Part shown: piece after piece, positions 1 to 8,866 of the stretch
Numbering within the stretch: position 1 is the stretch's first letter
How the letters are laid out: each line of letters starts with the position of its first letter
Source: Rhipidocladum racemiflorum
Lineage: Eukaryota > Streptophyta > Magnoliopsida > Poales > Poaceae
Assembly: GCA_036346355.1 (NCBI GenBank)
Contig: JAYEVF010000047.1
Span: 62,001-126,000, forward strand
Reading direction: 5' to 3'
DNA: 64,000 nt
The notes under the pieces: model-generated
Databases searched by the model: none
Seen by the model: the letters and a program-made list of their open reading frames with translations, nothing else
What the model was told of the DNA's origin: nothing
Made by a program: the position numbers and the translations under genes

Positions 1-395
1 CAATTCCACTAGCATCACATTCTAGTTCAAAAGTCTTAGAAAAGTCTGGAAGCTGGAGTAAGGGTGCATGGGTTAACTTAGCTTTCAGAATGTTGAAGGC
101 ATCTTCCTGCGGCTTGCCCCAAGCAAAAGGTACACCCTTCTTGGTGAGCTCATTCATGGGTGCAGCGATGGTGCTGAAGTCCTTCACAAAACGACGATAG
201 AATCCAGCAAGTCCTAGAAAACTTCGCACCTGTGTGACCGTGTTAGGAGTCGGCCAACTCTGTATTGCTTCAACCTTGGCTTGGTCAACTTCAATTCCCT
301 GTGGAGTAACAACATAGCCAAGAAAAGATACTCGATCCGTGCAAAAGGTGCACTTCTCAAGGTTACCAAATAAGCGTGCATCGCGTAAAGCATTA
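1..395 (-). pseudogene. gypsy Pol fragment: RT thumb to RNase H start
   Basis: The minus strand is open throughout in a frame different from the upstream RT. It encodes the end of the gypsy RT with the hallmark FLGLAGFYRRFVKDFS. About 45 residues later comes FELECDASG, the opening of a Ty3-type RNase H with its first catalytic Asp. It is separated from the RT core by loss of one T in a T run near 394-397; the related plus-strand copy has five T where this copy has four. The rest lies beyond the left edge. Confidence 0.85.
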
Positions 396-1925
396 AAACA
401 GCACGTAGATGTTCAAGATGATCCTCTAAAGATTTGCTATAAATCAAGATATCATCGAAGTAAACTACCACAAATTTTCCAATGAAAACACGTAAAACCT
501 CGGTCATCAGTCTCATGAATGTGCTAGGAGCATTAGTCAACCCGAAAGGCATTACTAACCACTCATATAACCCGAACTTAGTTTTAAATGCTGTTTTCCA
601 TTCATCTCCTAACTTCATGCGAATCTGGTGATAGCCACTACGCAAATCCACTTTAGAGAACATAGTAGAGCCACTTAGTTCATCAAGCATATCGTCTAAC
701 CGAGGAATAGGATGGCGATATCTAATGGTGATATTATTAATTGCTCTACAATCCACACACATGCGCCATGTTCCATCTTTCTTAGGTACTAAAATGACTG
801 GTACAGCACAAGGACTAAGAGATTCACGTACGTACCCTTTATCAAGCAATTCGTGAACTTGGCGTTGTATCTCTTGTGTTTCTTCAGGGTTGGTTCTGTA
901 AGGTGCTCGGTTGGGCAAAGATGCCCCTGGAATGAGATCAATTTGATGCTCAATCCCTCTAATTGGCGGCAGCCCTGAGGGAATGTCCTTTGGAAAGATG
1001 TCAGTGTATTCCTGCAAAAGGTTAGTGACAACAGGAGGCAAAGAGAGGGACATCTCCTCTAGAGAAAACAAAGTTTCTTTGCAGACCAAAGCATAGCATG
1101 TAGACCTACAAACATCCAACTCATTCAAATCAGATTTTGTTGCAAGAAAACAAGCACCTTTCAATTTAATCTCATTCGGCTTAGCACAATCAAGGTTAGA
1201 TTCTTTCTGTTTATGTTGTTCAAGTCCTTTGGTGACAATCTGATTTTCACTCTTAGAATTCTCTCGATTTTTCTCTTTGCTAGATCTAGCGATTTCATCC
1301 TTTACAATGGCATCAGGCGACATTGGGTGTAGCACAATTTTCTTTTCTTTATGCACAAAAGAGTATTGATTTGTTCTACCATGATGTAAACAATCCTTAT
1401 CATATTGCCACGGTCTACCTAATAACATAGAACATGCTTGCATAGGTACGACATCGCAATCAACATAATCATGATAGGAACCTAAAGCGAAATGTACTCT
1501 TACCATGCGAGTTACCTTGAGTTTGCCGCTGTTGTTGAACCATTGAATGTGGTAGGGCTGAGGGTGTGGTCTAGTGGAGAGTGCTAGCTTCTCCACCATG
1601 TCCATGCTGGCTAGATTATTGCAACTCCCACCATCAATGATTATTCGAATGGATCGCTCCTTGATGACGCCTTTTGTGTAAAACAAGTTGTGGCGTTGAT
1701 TTGGATCGGCGCGAGCAATCTGAGCACTAAGCACACGTTGTGCAATAATACTCAAATATTGGTCAGCATCACCAGCGCTCACGTGTACCTCGTCGTGCTC
1801 GGCATTTGGATCGCCGTCTTCATGTTCAGCGAGCAAAGCATATGTTTCGTCATCAAGATCACTTGCCGAGTCATACTCGCCGTCTTCACGGATTATTAGC
1901 ACACGCTTGTTCGGACACTCCTCAT
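396..1925 (-). pseudogene. gypsy Pol: aspartic protease and reverse transcriptase
   Basis: A long open stretch whose usual role is to cleave the polyprotein and copy element RNA into cDNA inside virus-like particles. The protease-like domain shows IRIIIDGGSCNNLASMDMVE, a variant of the D-S/T-G flap in which Gly-Gly-Ser follows the Asp. RT begins around QEYTDIFPKDIPSGLPPIRG and has VPKKDGTWRMCVDCRAIN, FSKVDLRSGYHQIRM, MPFGLTNAPSTFM and the catalytic YFDDILIYS box. The frame is lost just after SKSLEDHLEHLRAV by a 1-bp deletion. The N-terminal end of the open frame is out of phase with the zinc knuckle through another 1-bp deletion near 1920. Function is therefore lost although the RT core is well preserved. 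Confidence 0.92.
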
Positions 1926-3170
1926 CATGTGACCGAAACCCTTGCAGCGATGGCACTGAACATCTTTGGTGCGTCCGTTGATGCGACTGACGATTTACGA
2001 ACTATTTGTAGTAGCTTGTGTGGCACTTTTCGCCGGGCGTTGGTTGTGGTGCCGAATTTGCGGTGGTGGACGCCCGTTCTGTTGATGGAAGAGGTCGGCG
2101 TGGTAGTACGGCCGGCAGGGGCAGCAGGGGTGCGCGGTGTCCACGAAGTAGTTCGACCTGCAGAAAAGTTAGTCTTGGCCCTCGATTGACGACCCTGCAC
2201 TTCACGTTCAGCTTTGCAAGCAAGATGGAACAACCGAGTCATCGAATTATAATCCTTATAGTCTAGAATATCCTGGATTTCTCGAGTTAAACCACCTAAG
2301 AAAGCGAGCCATAGAAGCTTCCTCACTCTCAATTAATCCACAACGCAACATGCCAATTTGCAATTCTTGGTAATATTCTTCCACCGAATTCTTACCTTGC
2401 TGTAGGCGCTGCAATTTATTCAATAAATCTCTAGCATAGTATGAAGGAACAAATCTATGCCTCATTAGCAATTTCAAGGCTTCCCAAGTGGTGGGTATAT
2501 TATTTGGATGAGCACGGCAATGTTCTCTCCACCAAACAGAAGCAAAATCAGTGAACTCACTTGTGGCAGCCCTAACTCTTCTATTCTCAGGGAAATCATG
2601 GCACGCAAATTTTTGATCCACAAGTAATTCCCAACTAAGGTAACCATCAGGGTCATATTTACCTTCAAACGGTGGCATGTTGAAATTTACCTTAGGGAAA
2701 ACATCATCTCGTTCTCGTTCCCTTGGTCGTGGAGGATCACGTCGCATACCTTGCTGATTGAAGCGTAGCCGTTGATGGTTACGATCATTATCGTAATGGA
2801 TGGGGTTGACCTCCTCCGCATCAGTGGTGTCATCATATTCGTGCTCTTCGTTCTGTTCTTCTAAATCTGTTGGGGGCCTCCCCTGTGGAGCTGAATTGTT
2901 GCTTGGACGACGGGGAGGTGGATTGGAAGCACCAGATGCAGTAGCTGCAAAAGTATCAAGTCTAGCCAAAATAGTAGCAAGAGTAGTGTTAGCAATCCCT
3001 TGTGCGGCCTCGATGGATCTGAGACGGTCTTCTTGCATTGACATACGCTCATTAGTGAGCCGTACATCCTCGCTAAGACCATCGGTGGCTTCCCTCGTCA
3101 TCTTTTGGAAGTGAGCAATGATGCCCTTGGTTCGTGGAGAGTGATGAAATGAACTCTCGTCACCTGACAT
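1926..3170 (-). pseudogene. gypsy Gag (capsid and nucleocapsid), frameshifted
   Basis: The likely start is the ATG at 3168-3170 (MSGDESSFHH), chosen because the same MSGDE start recurs in the other Gag copies; longer upstream extensions are leader sequence. The capsid part has the plant gypsy Gag signature: WWREHCRAH, FVPSYYARDLLNKLQRL, SVEEYYQELQIGMLRCGL, LDYKDYNSMTRLFHLACKAE. An extra T near 2310 shifts the frame right after EEASMARFL, and the rest continues in the next frame for ~130 codons to the CHRCKGFGH zinc knuckle, itself shifted near 1920. It is immediately downstream of the leader, as expected for the first gene of the element. Confidence 0.9.
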
Positions 3171-3658
3171 GGTTAGTTGATGACAAGGAAACAAAAACCA
3201 CAAGTATAATGTTCCTATCAACTATTAGGTGGCAAGTCTCTCAAGCGCTCAAGCCTATGACCCACGTTCTTACAAGTTCTTACAATGTAGCAGGCGTTGT
3301 CGGCCGTTGGCGTTGTCAAAGGTTCTCCGAAGTTTGTGTAGAGCGATTGCCAAGGGATCGAACGCCTGTATGGGTAGAAAGTGGAGCTTGGACAGGCTTA
3401 ATTTAGTAGCAAAAAGGTTAGCAATAATCCAATCAGTGAATGCAAAATTGAAGAATTGTTCAACGTCTAGTCACTAGTTGCTGACTCGAGGCTAGCAAGG
3501 ACTGTGACTCAAAAACTGTGGTCGGCGACAGTACAGTTCCACAGCAGATGAAGAACAGCGCGAAAAAAATTCGCGAAAGAAGGGAACTATCTCAAAAGAC
3601 TGGGAATCTTGTGAAAATAGGTTTGGCACATAAAAATTTTCGGATCTGTTCCAGACTC

Positions 3659-3683
3659 TTTTTTTTTTTTTTTTTTTTTTTTT
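3659..3683. repeat. poly-T tract (poly-A on element strand)
   Basis: Twenty-five T in a row within the leader of the minus-strand gypsy element. Confidence 0.95.
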
Positions 3684-3729
3684 ACGGAACGATCCGATTC
3701 GTTTTTCTTTCAAGTGCTATGTAGGCGGA

Positions 3730-4066
3730 AGACCAGTCGTGTGACCAGTCGGACGACCAGGTGGGCGATCAGTCAGGCGCGCCCGACGGGCGAGCGGCGA
3801 TGGCGACGATCGGCGGCGACGATCGGAAGGCGACGATCGAGGAAACAACGATCGGCTAACAGTGGCGACGGTCGGCGGCGACGATCGGGAGGCAACCATC
3901 GGCTAACAGGTAGGCAACCCGGTCAGCGACGATCGGAGGCGACTGATCACGGTAACCAGTCGGCTAACAGATGGGCGACCGGTCAGGCGGCGACCAGTCG
4001 GCTAACAGGAGGGCAGCCGGTCGGACGACCAAGTGGGCGACCAGTCGGCGACCAGTTGGATGAGAA
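3730..4066. repeat. GC-rich minisatellite in gypsy leader
   Basis: Short degenerate units built on CGACCAGTCGG and CGACGATCGG, punctuated by GGCTAACAG, repeat more than ten times. The plus-strand gypsy leader has only about one or two such units, so the array expanded within the family. The same array, with the CCAGTCGG variant dominating, is seen at 37184-37370. Confidence 0.85.
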
Positions 4067-4087
4067 GAAAGCTTCGGTCCGAACTAC

Positions 4088-4095
4088 TTTTTTTT

Positions 4096-4127
<32 letters not shown>
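4088..4127. repeat. poly-T tract with one C
   Basis: Forty bases of T with a single C in the leader. The duplicated copy at 37396-37418 is only about 23 bases, so the tract has changed length since duplication or has been mis-sized in the assembly. Confidence 0.95.
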
Positions 4128-4151
4128 CAACAGTTCGGGACCGACACGGAG

Positions 4152-4217
4152 CACAACTCGAAACGGAACACAACTCGAAACCGAACACAACTCGAAACGG
4201 AACACAACTCGAAACCG
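4152..4217. repeat. 17-bp tandem repeat, four units
   Basis: Four consecutive copies of CACAACTCGAAACSGAA alternate between G and C at the variable base. Repeated at 37442-37507. Confidence 0.93.
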
Positions 4218-4430
4218 CTGTCTGACCTGGACTCCAACTAGACTAGAATTCAGCAACTCGACACGACGATGCAACCAAAAATTCAATAACGCAGTGCACT
4301 GGAAAGGAAAATGCGAGGCTCAAATTGTTTTGGTATGGAGAGATCCAATCTGATGGCGTTTCTCTGGACTATAGGAAAGATATCAATCTACTAATCTAGG
4401 GTAAAGAATTCTCACCGAGCAACCTGGTTT

Positions 4431-4442
4431 GCTCTGATACCA
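4431..4442 (-). promoter_or_regulatory. primer-binding site, tRNA-iMet type
   Basis: The element strand reads TGGTATCAGAGC, complementary to the 3' end of plant initiator tRNA-Met, two bases after the LTR end. It primes minus-strand cDNA synthesis and fixes this LTR as the 5' LTR of the minus-strand element. Confidence 0.95.
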
Positions 4443-4830
4443 CTTGATGGCGCCGTGATGGCACTATGGGTGTCCCGATCTTTCGATGAGAAACACACGG
4501 TCGATTTGTTAGAGTCGACTTTGACGATCCGACTACACCGTACAACGACGATGCGCCTTAGCAATCGCTAAACCAACTCCAGCGGGTTATTGATCTTACC
4601 GTGGGCACGATCAACCTGAACACGAGGTTCAATTCCTGCAAGCAACCGAAGAACAAGCAAGAACAATAGGATAAGCAATCTGAAATTGCGGATAAAACTG
4701 GAAGCGAAACAAAGTGGAGTCTTATTGACGATCTTGACAAGGTGGCTGTCCAGCACAACTCGCAGGATCAAGTTTGCACTTGGCTAAACTAATCAAATAA
4801 AACCCAAAACCCTAAGGAGCCGATGTCTGG

Positions 4831-4839
4831 CTATTTATA
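4831..4839 (-). promoter_or_regulatory. TATA box of gypsy LTR
   Basis: The element strand reads TATAAATAG, inside a GC-rich context, the best core promoter candidate in the LTR. Transcription would start about 25-35 bases further left. Identical boxes occur in the three other full LTRs. Confidence 0.7.
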
Positions 4840-5068
4840 AGAGGTAGGGGCGTGGGAAACACGTCCAAAGCAGTAGGATACCAACTACAACTCTATTACA
4901 AGGCCCAAAGCCCAAGTCTTCTCGATTTGGAAAAGTGACGCCAATTGTTTTGCAGATTCCCGTTGACTCGGACGGAATTTGGGGATGGGGTCGGATCCGT
5001 TGGAAAGAGGACGTCGAAACCTTTCCAACCAGTACTCATAGACCTCAAACACCCTTGTGGATCAAAAG

Positions 5069-5372
5069 TTATGGTCGTTTGAAGTTGGTGCTGTCCCGGA
5101 GGCCGAATCCGAGTTGAACTTGTGCACCGGAAGAATTGGCTTCATGCTTGACGTTTGGGAGTCCTTCTCCTTGGTTCCTAAGGACAATTAAATCATCACA
5201 AGGATTAAATAGCATTCCATTCATTAAATTATTTGTATGCAACCCGAGGAACGCATTCACCTGGTAATTGAATTGTCGTGCGCGAGCTCGAGTAATTGGC
5301 CCTTGTATGACATTGTTGGTTTCCATTGGGTTTGTAGGTATGGCCGTATCCATGGTAGTGATGTCCTCATCA
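5069..5372 (-). pseudogene. Pol C-terminal tail encoded in the LTR (copy 1)
   Basis: An open frame starting at the first bases of the LTR (DEDITTMD) contains IQGPITRARARQFNYQVNAF, a conserved tail motif of grass gypsy polyproteins, and stops after about 100 codons. In the 5' LTR it is not joined to Pol and is presumably untranslated. In a 3' LTR it would be the end of the polyprotein, as shown by the fragment at 26517-26836. Confidence 0.7.
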
Positions 5373-6330
5373 ATATGTGACAACTTTCAATTATCTAAAA
5401 CATAGCAAAGGTATGGTATATTTTAATATGTTAATGTTATCCAATATTGAAAAGCTTACTTGTATTTCTACAGTATATTTAATATGTTAATGTTATCTTG
5501 CTATGGTATATTTTAATTATGTGAATGCCTATTTTGCACTTGTATTGATATGTGACAACTTTTAATTATCTAAAACATAGCAAAGGTATAGTATATTTAA
5601 TATGTTAATGTTTTTCAATATTGAAAAGCTTACTTGTATTTCTATAGCATATTTAATATGTTAATGTTATCTTCCTATGGTATATTTTAATTATGGTAGC
5701 AATATTTGTTCAAGTATGTCAAGTAGTAATATTTAGTATCACTTTTGCATCATTAAACATATTCATTGTTGGACTAATTGTTAATAAGAATTAAAAATTT
5801 TACTAAATTATCCTTGGGTACTATTTATTATGACATTCAAATTTCAGAGTGTTATTACTCATGTAATTTTTTATAAAAATTTAACAGTGTATCTATTCGT
5901 ATTTATTAATTGCTGTTTTTGATTTTAGAAAAGCACTAAATGAATTCAAAAATTGTTGAAATTTCTCTCAAATGTTTTATAGATGAAATGAGATTTTAAA
6001 AGATTTTTTTATAATTTTTTTACAATTTTTTTAATATTTTTTGAAAAAATCAAGTTTGAAGACATTTTTCAACTGTAACCGGTTTTCGAGAATTTCGATC
6101 GAATTTCAATAATTTCGAAGGAATTTCGTTCAAATTTCGCAAAATTCGCTCAGCAATTTGACCAACTTTTGAATTCGTTTGACTTTCGAACCGTTCGATT
6201 TAGAGCGAATTTCGAACAATTTTCGAACGGTTTTTACTGATTTTCGAATTTCGAATTTCGGTCGGTTTTTCCAAAAACGAAAAGTGGAACCTTGGTCTCG
6301 ATAGACCAGAGGCAGTCTTCTTGCAGCGAC
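5373..6330. repeat. AT-rich spacer with ~175-bp tandem duplication
   Basis: Very AT-rich sequence. The first ~330 bases are two diverged units starting ATATGTGACAACTTT, at 5373 and 5548, each ending in repeats of TTAATATGTTAATG. The remainder is rich in short AATTTCGAA-type motifs (about 6060-6270). No ORF of note. The gypsy LTR abuts the first unit, so the element inserted at its edge. Origin unknown; it may be the remains of a DNA transposon or old LTR. Confidence 0.7.
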
Positions 6331-7314
6331 TGTGACACTACGGTATGGTGTGACATTATAAAATGTGAAATTAGAGAATAAAACCTTTCGGCGTGACGAT
6401 TACTCGCGTTTTTGGGCCTTATGAAGTGATGTGACACCACGGAGTGTCGTAACCTTATTTAACGTGCATGATAAGGTCAAAAACAGTATGAGATGTGGAA
6501 ATAAGGTTAAAACCAAAGGGTAAGGAGGTTAATAGCGTTTCCGGGCCGTTTCCGGGGTTTTTGGCCTTCCCGGGGGAGTTTGGGCCTAAAAGAGGGGGTT
6601 GTGGGCTTTGGTGGGTTGGAGTGGGAATCCATTTAGGATTTGGATTAGGTGTGAGGGCTGGTAAAAGGCCTCCCCCCTGCCCCTTGCGCCCCACCACCCC
6701 TTTGGGCGCCCTCCCCCTCCCTTGGCCCTAGCCGCCTCTCCCCTCCCCACCCCTTGAGCCGTGCGCACCCCCCTTGTCACCTTGCCTCCCCACCTCTCCA
6801 CCACCTCTCCTCCACCCCCTTGCTACCCTAGGGTGGCCTCCCCACCCCTGCACCTCGTGGATCCATCCATTGGAGCGAGGAGCTATCCGGGAGGAGTTTC
6901 GTTGGGATTTCGGTCGTCGGGCGAAGGTATGACCATGGGATTCCTTGGGGTTGGGCTAGGTACTGTTCTAAGGGTGTTTATCATGATTTTAGATCAATTG
7001 GTGGTGCTAGACATGAGTAGATTGGATTAGATCCAGATGTTGCCACGTTTCTGTTTTGGGACAGCATGAGCAGTCTACTTAGGGTTCAGTTTTTTGCCAA
7101 TTTAGATTTGGAATTTGGTCGGCCGCCTGTTGAAGAGGTTGTAGGTAATTTAATTATATTTCATTGGACATAAAGAACGTTAAATTCCGACTAGCGGTTT
7201 GAAAGTTATGACTGTTTTACCGAGCGTGTTAAAATCTGTGATGTGATTGGAACAGATCACGGTATTTTGTAGATTAAACAACCTTAGAATCCGAATCAGT
7301 CTTTCCCTATAACT
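6331..7314 (+). mobile_element. LTR fragment of a TGTGACACC gypsy family (plus strand)
   Basis: Starts TGTGACACTACGG, with a second TGTGACACCACGG start at 6430, suggesting two abutting LTR starts. The body follows the minus-strand LTR at 15508-18868: the AATGTGAAATTAGAGAAT motif, a GC-rich block, TTTTAGATCAA, TTGTAGRTAATTTMATTAT, AATCCGAATCAGTCTTT and CCTATAACTA. Similarity ends abruptly at 7314 where an antisense Gag fragment begins. It is truncated; the missing end would hold the terminal GGTGTTACA. Confidence 0.7.
6594..6625 (+). other. potential G-quadruplex in LTR fragment
   Basis: Four G runs (5, 3, 3, 3) separated by loops of 4, 7 and 7 bases meet the usual G3+N1-7 rule. Same motif at 39882-39913. 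Confidence 0.55.
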
Positions 7315-7471
7315 AATGTCTAGACAAAATAGTAGTAAGAGTAGTTTTAGCGATCCCTTGTGCGACCTCGATGGATCTGAGAAGGTTCTCTTGCGATGAA
7401 CTACGCTTAGAGTGAGCAACAATTCCCTTGGTGCGAGGAGAGTGATGCAGGGAGCCCTCGTCACCTGACAT
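7315..7471 (-). pseudogene. gypsy Gag N-terminal fragment
   Basis: About 52 codons from an ATG at 7469-7471 encode MSGDEGSLHHSPRTKGIVAH and then a diverged match to LRSIEAAQGIANTTLATIL of the main Gag. It ends at a sharp junction with the plus-strand LTR fragment. This is the 5' end of a related but distinct gypsy subfamily whose leader, PBS and LTR follow on the right. Confidence 0.85.
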
Positions 7472-8658
7472 GGGTTAGTAGAAGACAAGAAAACAAAATC
7501 AGAAGTATAATGTTTCTATCATCTACTAGGAGGTGGTGGCAAGTCTCTCAACACTCAAGCCTATCACCAAAGCTCTTACAAGTTCTTACTTTGCAGCATG
7601 TGATGCCGGCCGTTGGCGTGGTCAAAAGTTCTCCGAAGCTTGGATAAAGCGATTGCCAAGGGGCCGAACAAAAGTACGAGGTTGGATGTGGAGCTTGGAT
7701 AGGCTATATTTATTTCCTATGCAATCTGATAATTCTAGTTATTGTAATGATAAGTAATGATCCAAACTAGAATTCACAAGCCCTAGTTGCCGATCTCAAA
7801 GATATAAGTGAATTTGAAGGCACACAAAGATAATGGCACTTATGCAATCAAGGAATGAGCTATAAAATATAAGTGATGCACCAAAAGCTCTATTGCGTAA
7901 GTCGTAGAGAGACGCTAACTTATTGCTTTGAGAATGTAAAAAGGGCACAAGATTTCTCACTAATTAATAAATTGCACAATATAAAAAGTAACGAACACAA
8001 ATTAGGGTTTTGCTCAATGTAGTGCGACCGGCCACAATTTTCTTTTTCTTTTCCTTTTTTTTGTTTTTGGCCTTTTGGCTCTTTCTCTTTTCTTTCTTTT
8101 GGTGACTTTTGGCCAACACTAGTATGAACAAAGTTTTGGAATCCCTAACTCGGTGTCACAAGATAATATGATATTATAACTGAAGATTATGTAATGTATC
8201 AAGTAGAGCAGCCCTAAGCAATATCAACAAGCTAGTCTCAAATAGGATCAAAGTGTTCACAAAGGATGAATTGGTTCCCAAAGGTAGGTGTACTGATGTT
8301 TTTCTTGGGCAGCAGGCTTGTTGCCTAGATTAATGTTTGAAGATCACCGAATTTGATTGGTTGATTGTGGAAGGAATTGAAGCTTATATCCTCAGCTTTC
8401 AATAGAGTGCAAGAACACAAAAATCCGAGTTTGTATGTGAAAGTTATGCTCAAAATTCCAAACTAGACAGAATTGAAGCTACGCGAAGGAAAAGAAAGAT
8501 CAGCAACTAAAACATGAACTCTAATGGATCAAAACCTAACAAAACACACTAAAATAACAGATTGAAACTAAAGGTTGAATTTTTGTGGAGTAGTTTTCAA
8601 TTTAGGCCAGAAATCAAAAATTAACCTAAGGCACTGATATTCTCACCGATCAACTGAA
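7472..8658 (-). other. leader of truncated gypsy subfamily element
   Basis: Non-coding. It shares with the main family the stretch just upstream of Gag (the CTTGCCACC and AGAACTTGTAAGA region) and then diverges. It holds a pyrimidine-rich tract at about 8039-8100 on the plus strand. No ORF with recognisable content. Confidence 0.65.
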
Positions 8659-8670
8659 GCTCTGATACCA
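8659..8670 (-). promoter_or_regulatory. primer-binding site, tRNA-iMet type
   Basis: The element strand reads TGGTATCAGAGC, four bases from an LTR end ending in ...GTTACA. Confidence 0.88.
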
Positions 8671-8674
8671 CTTT

Positions 8675-8866
8675 TGTAACACTGGGTGTCGATCTTTCGA
8701 TGAGAATGATAACTTTCAATTTGGGTGGAGACGACTTTGATGATCCGACTACAACGTACAACGACGATACGCCTTAGCAATCGCTAAACCAACTCCACAG
8801 GGTTATTGACCTTGCCGTGGGCACGATCAACCTAATCACGAAGATCAATTCCTGCAAGTAATCAGA
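8675..8866 (-). mobile_element. 3' part of a gypsy LTR (related subfamily)
   Basis: From TGTAACACTGGGTGTC on the plus strand, the next ~190 bases align with the last ~190 bases of the 928-bp LTR: CTTTCGATGAGAA, GATCCGACTAC, CGCCTTAGCAATCGCTAAAC, CCGTGGGCACGATCAACCT. Similarity fades near 8866, so the LTR is truncated or recombined there. The exact right boundary is uncertain. Confidence 0.75.

Larger units (their letters stand above)
3171..4430 (-). other. gypsy 5' leader between PBS and Gag
   Basis: About 1.26 kb of non-coding leader, roughly twice as long as in the plus-strand copy at 27779-28422. The outer parts align with that copy (the stretch beside Gag and the stretch beside the PBS). 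The extra middle holds a GC-rich minisatellite, two long T runs on the plus strand and a four-unit 17-bp repeat. No credible ORF: open frames here are poly-Phe or poly-Lys readings of the homopolymers. Confidence 0.75.
1..5372 (-). mobile_element. Ty3/gypsy LTR retrotransposon, copy 1 (5' part, runs off window)
   Basis: Read on the minus strand the order is 5' LTR, PBS, long leader, Gag, zinc knuckle, protease, reverse transcriptase, then the start of RNase H, which the window edge cuts. PR before RT with no integrase between them is the Ty3/gypsy order. Gag, the knuckle and RT each carry a 1-bp frameshift, so this copy cannot make its proteins. Its LTR is nearly identical to three other LTRs here, so the family was active recently. 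The base run after the LTR (ATATG) also follows the LTR at 37735-38661, so both LTRs descend from one insertion. Integrase and any chromodomain would lie outside the window, so the lineage within gypsy is uncertain. Confidence 0.93.
4445..5372 (-). mobile_element. gypsy 5' LTR (928 bp), copy 1
   Basis: The element strand starts TGATGAGGACATC and ends GGCGCCATCA, so TG...CA termini, followed by the PBS. It is nearly identical to 17414-18341, 26837-27764 (reverse) and 37735-38661, with a handful of substitutions over 928 bp. A TATA box lies about 530 bp from the 5' end. The outer ~300 bp carries an open frame continuous with Pol. Confidence 0.95.

Noticed and set aside
4002..4353. Open frames of 94-106 codons on both strands with long Lys or Phe runs
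   Set aside because: They only translate the T tract in the gypsy leader; no domain and no conservation beyond the repeat.
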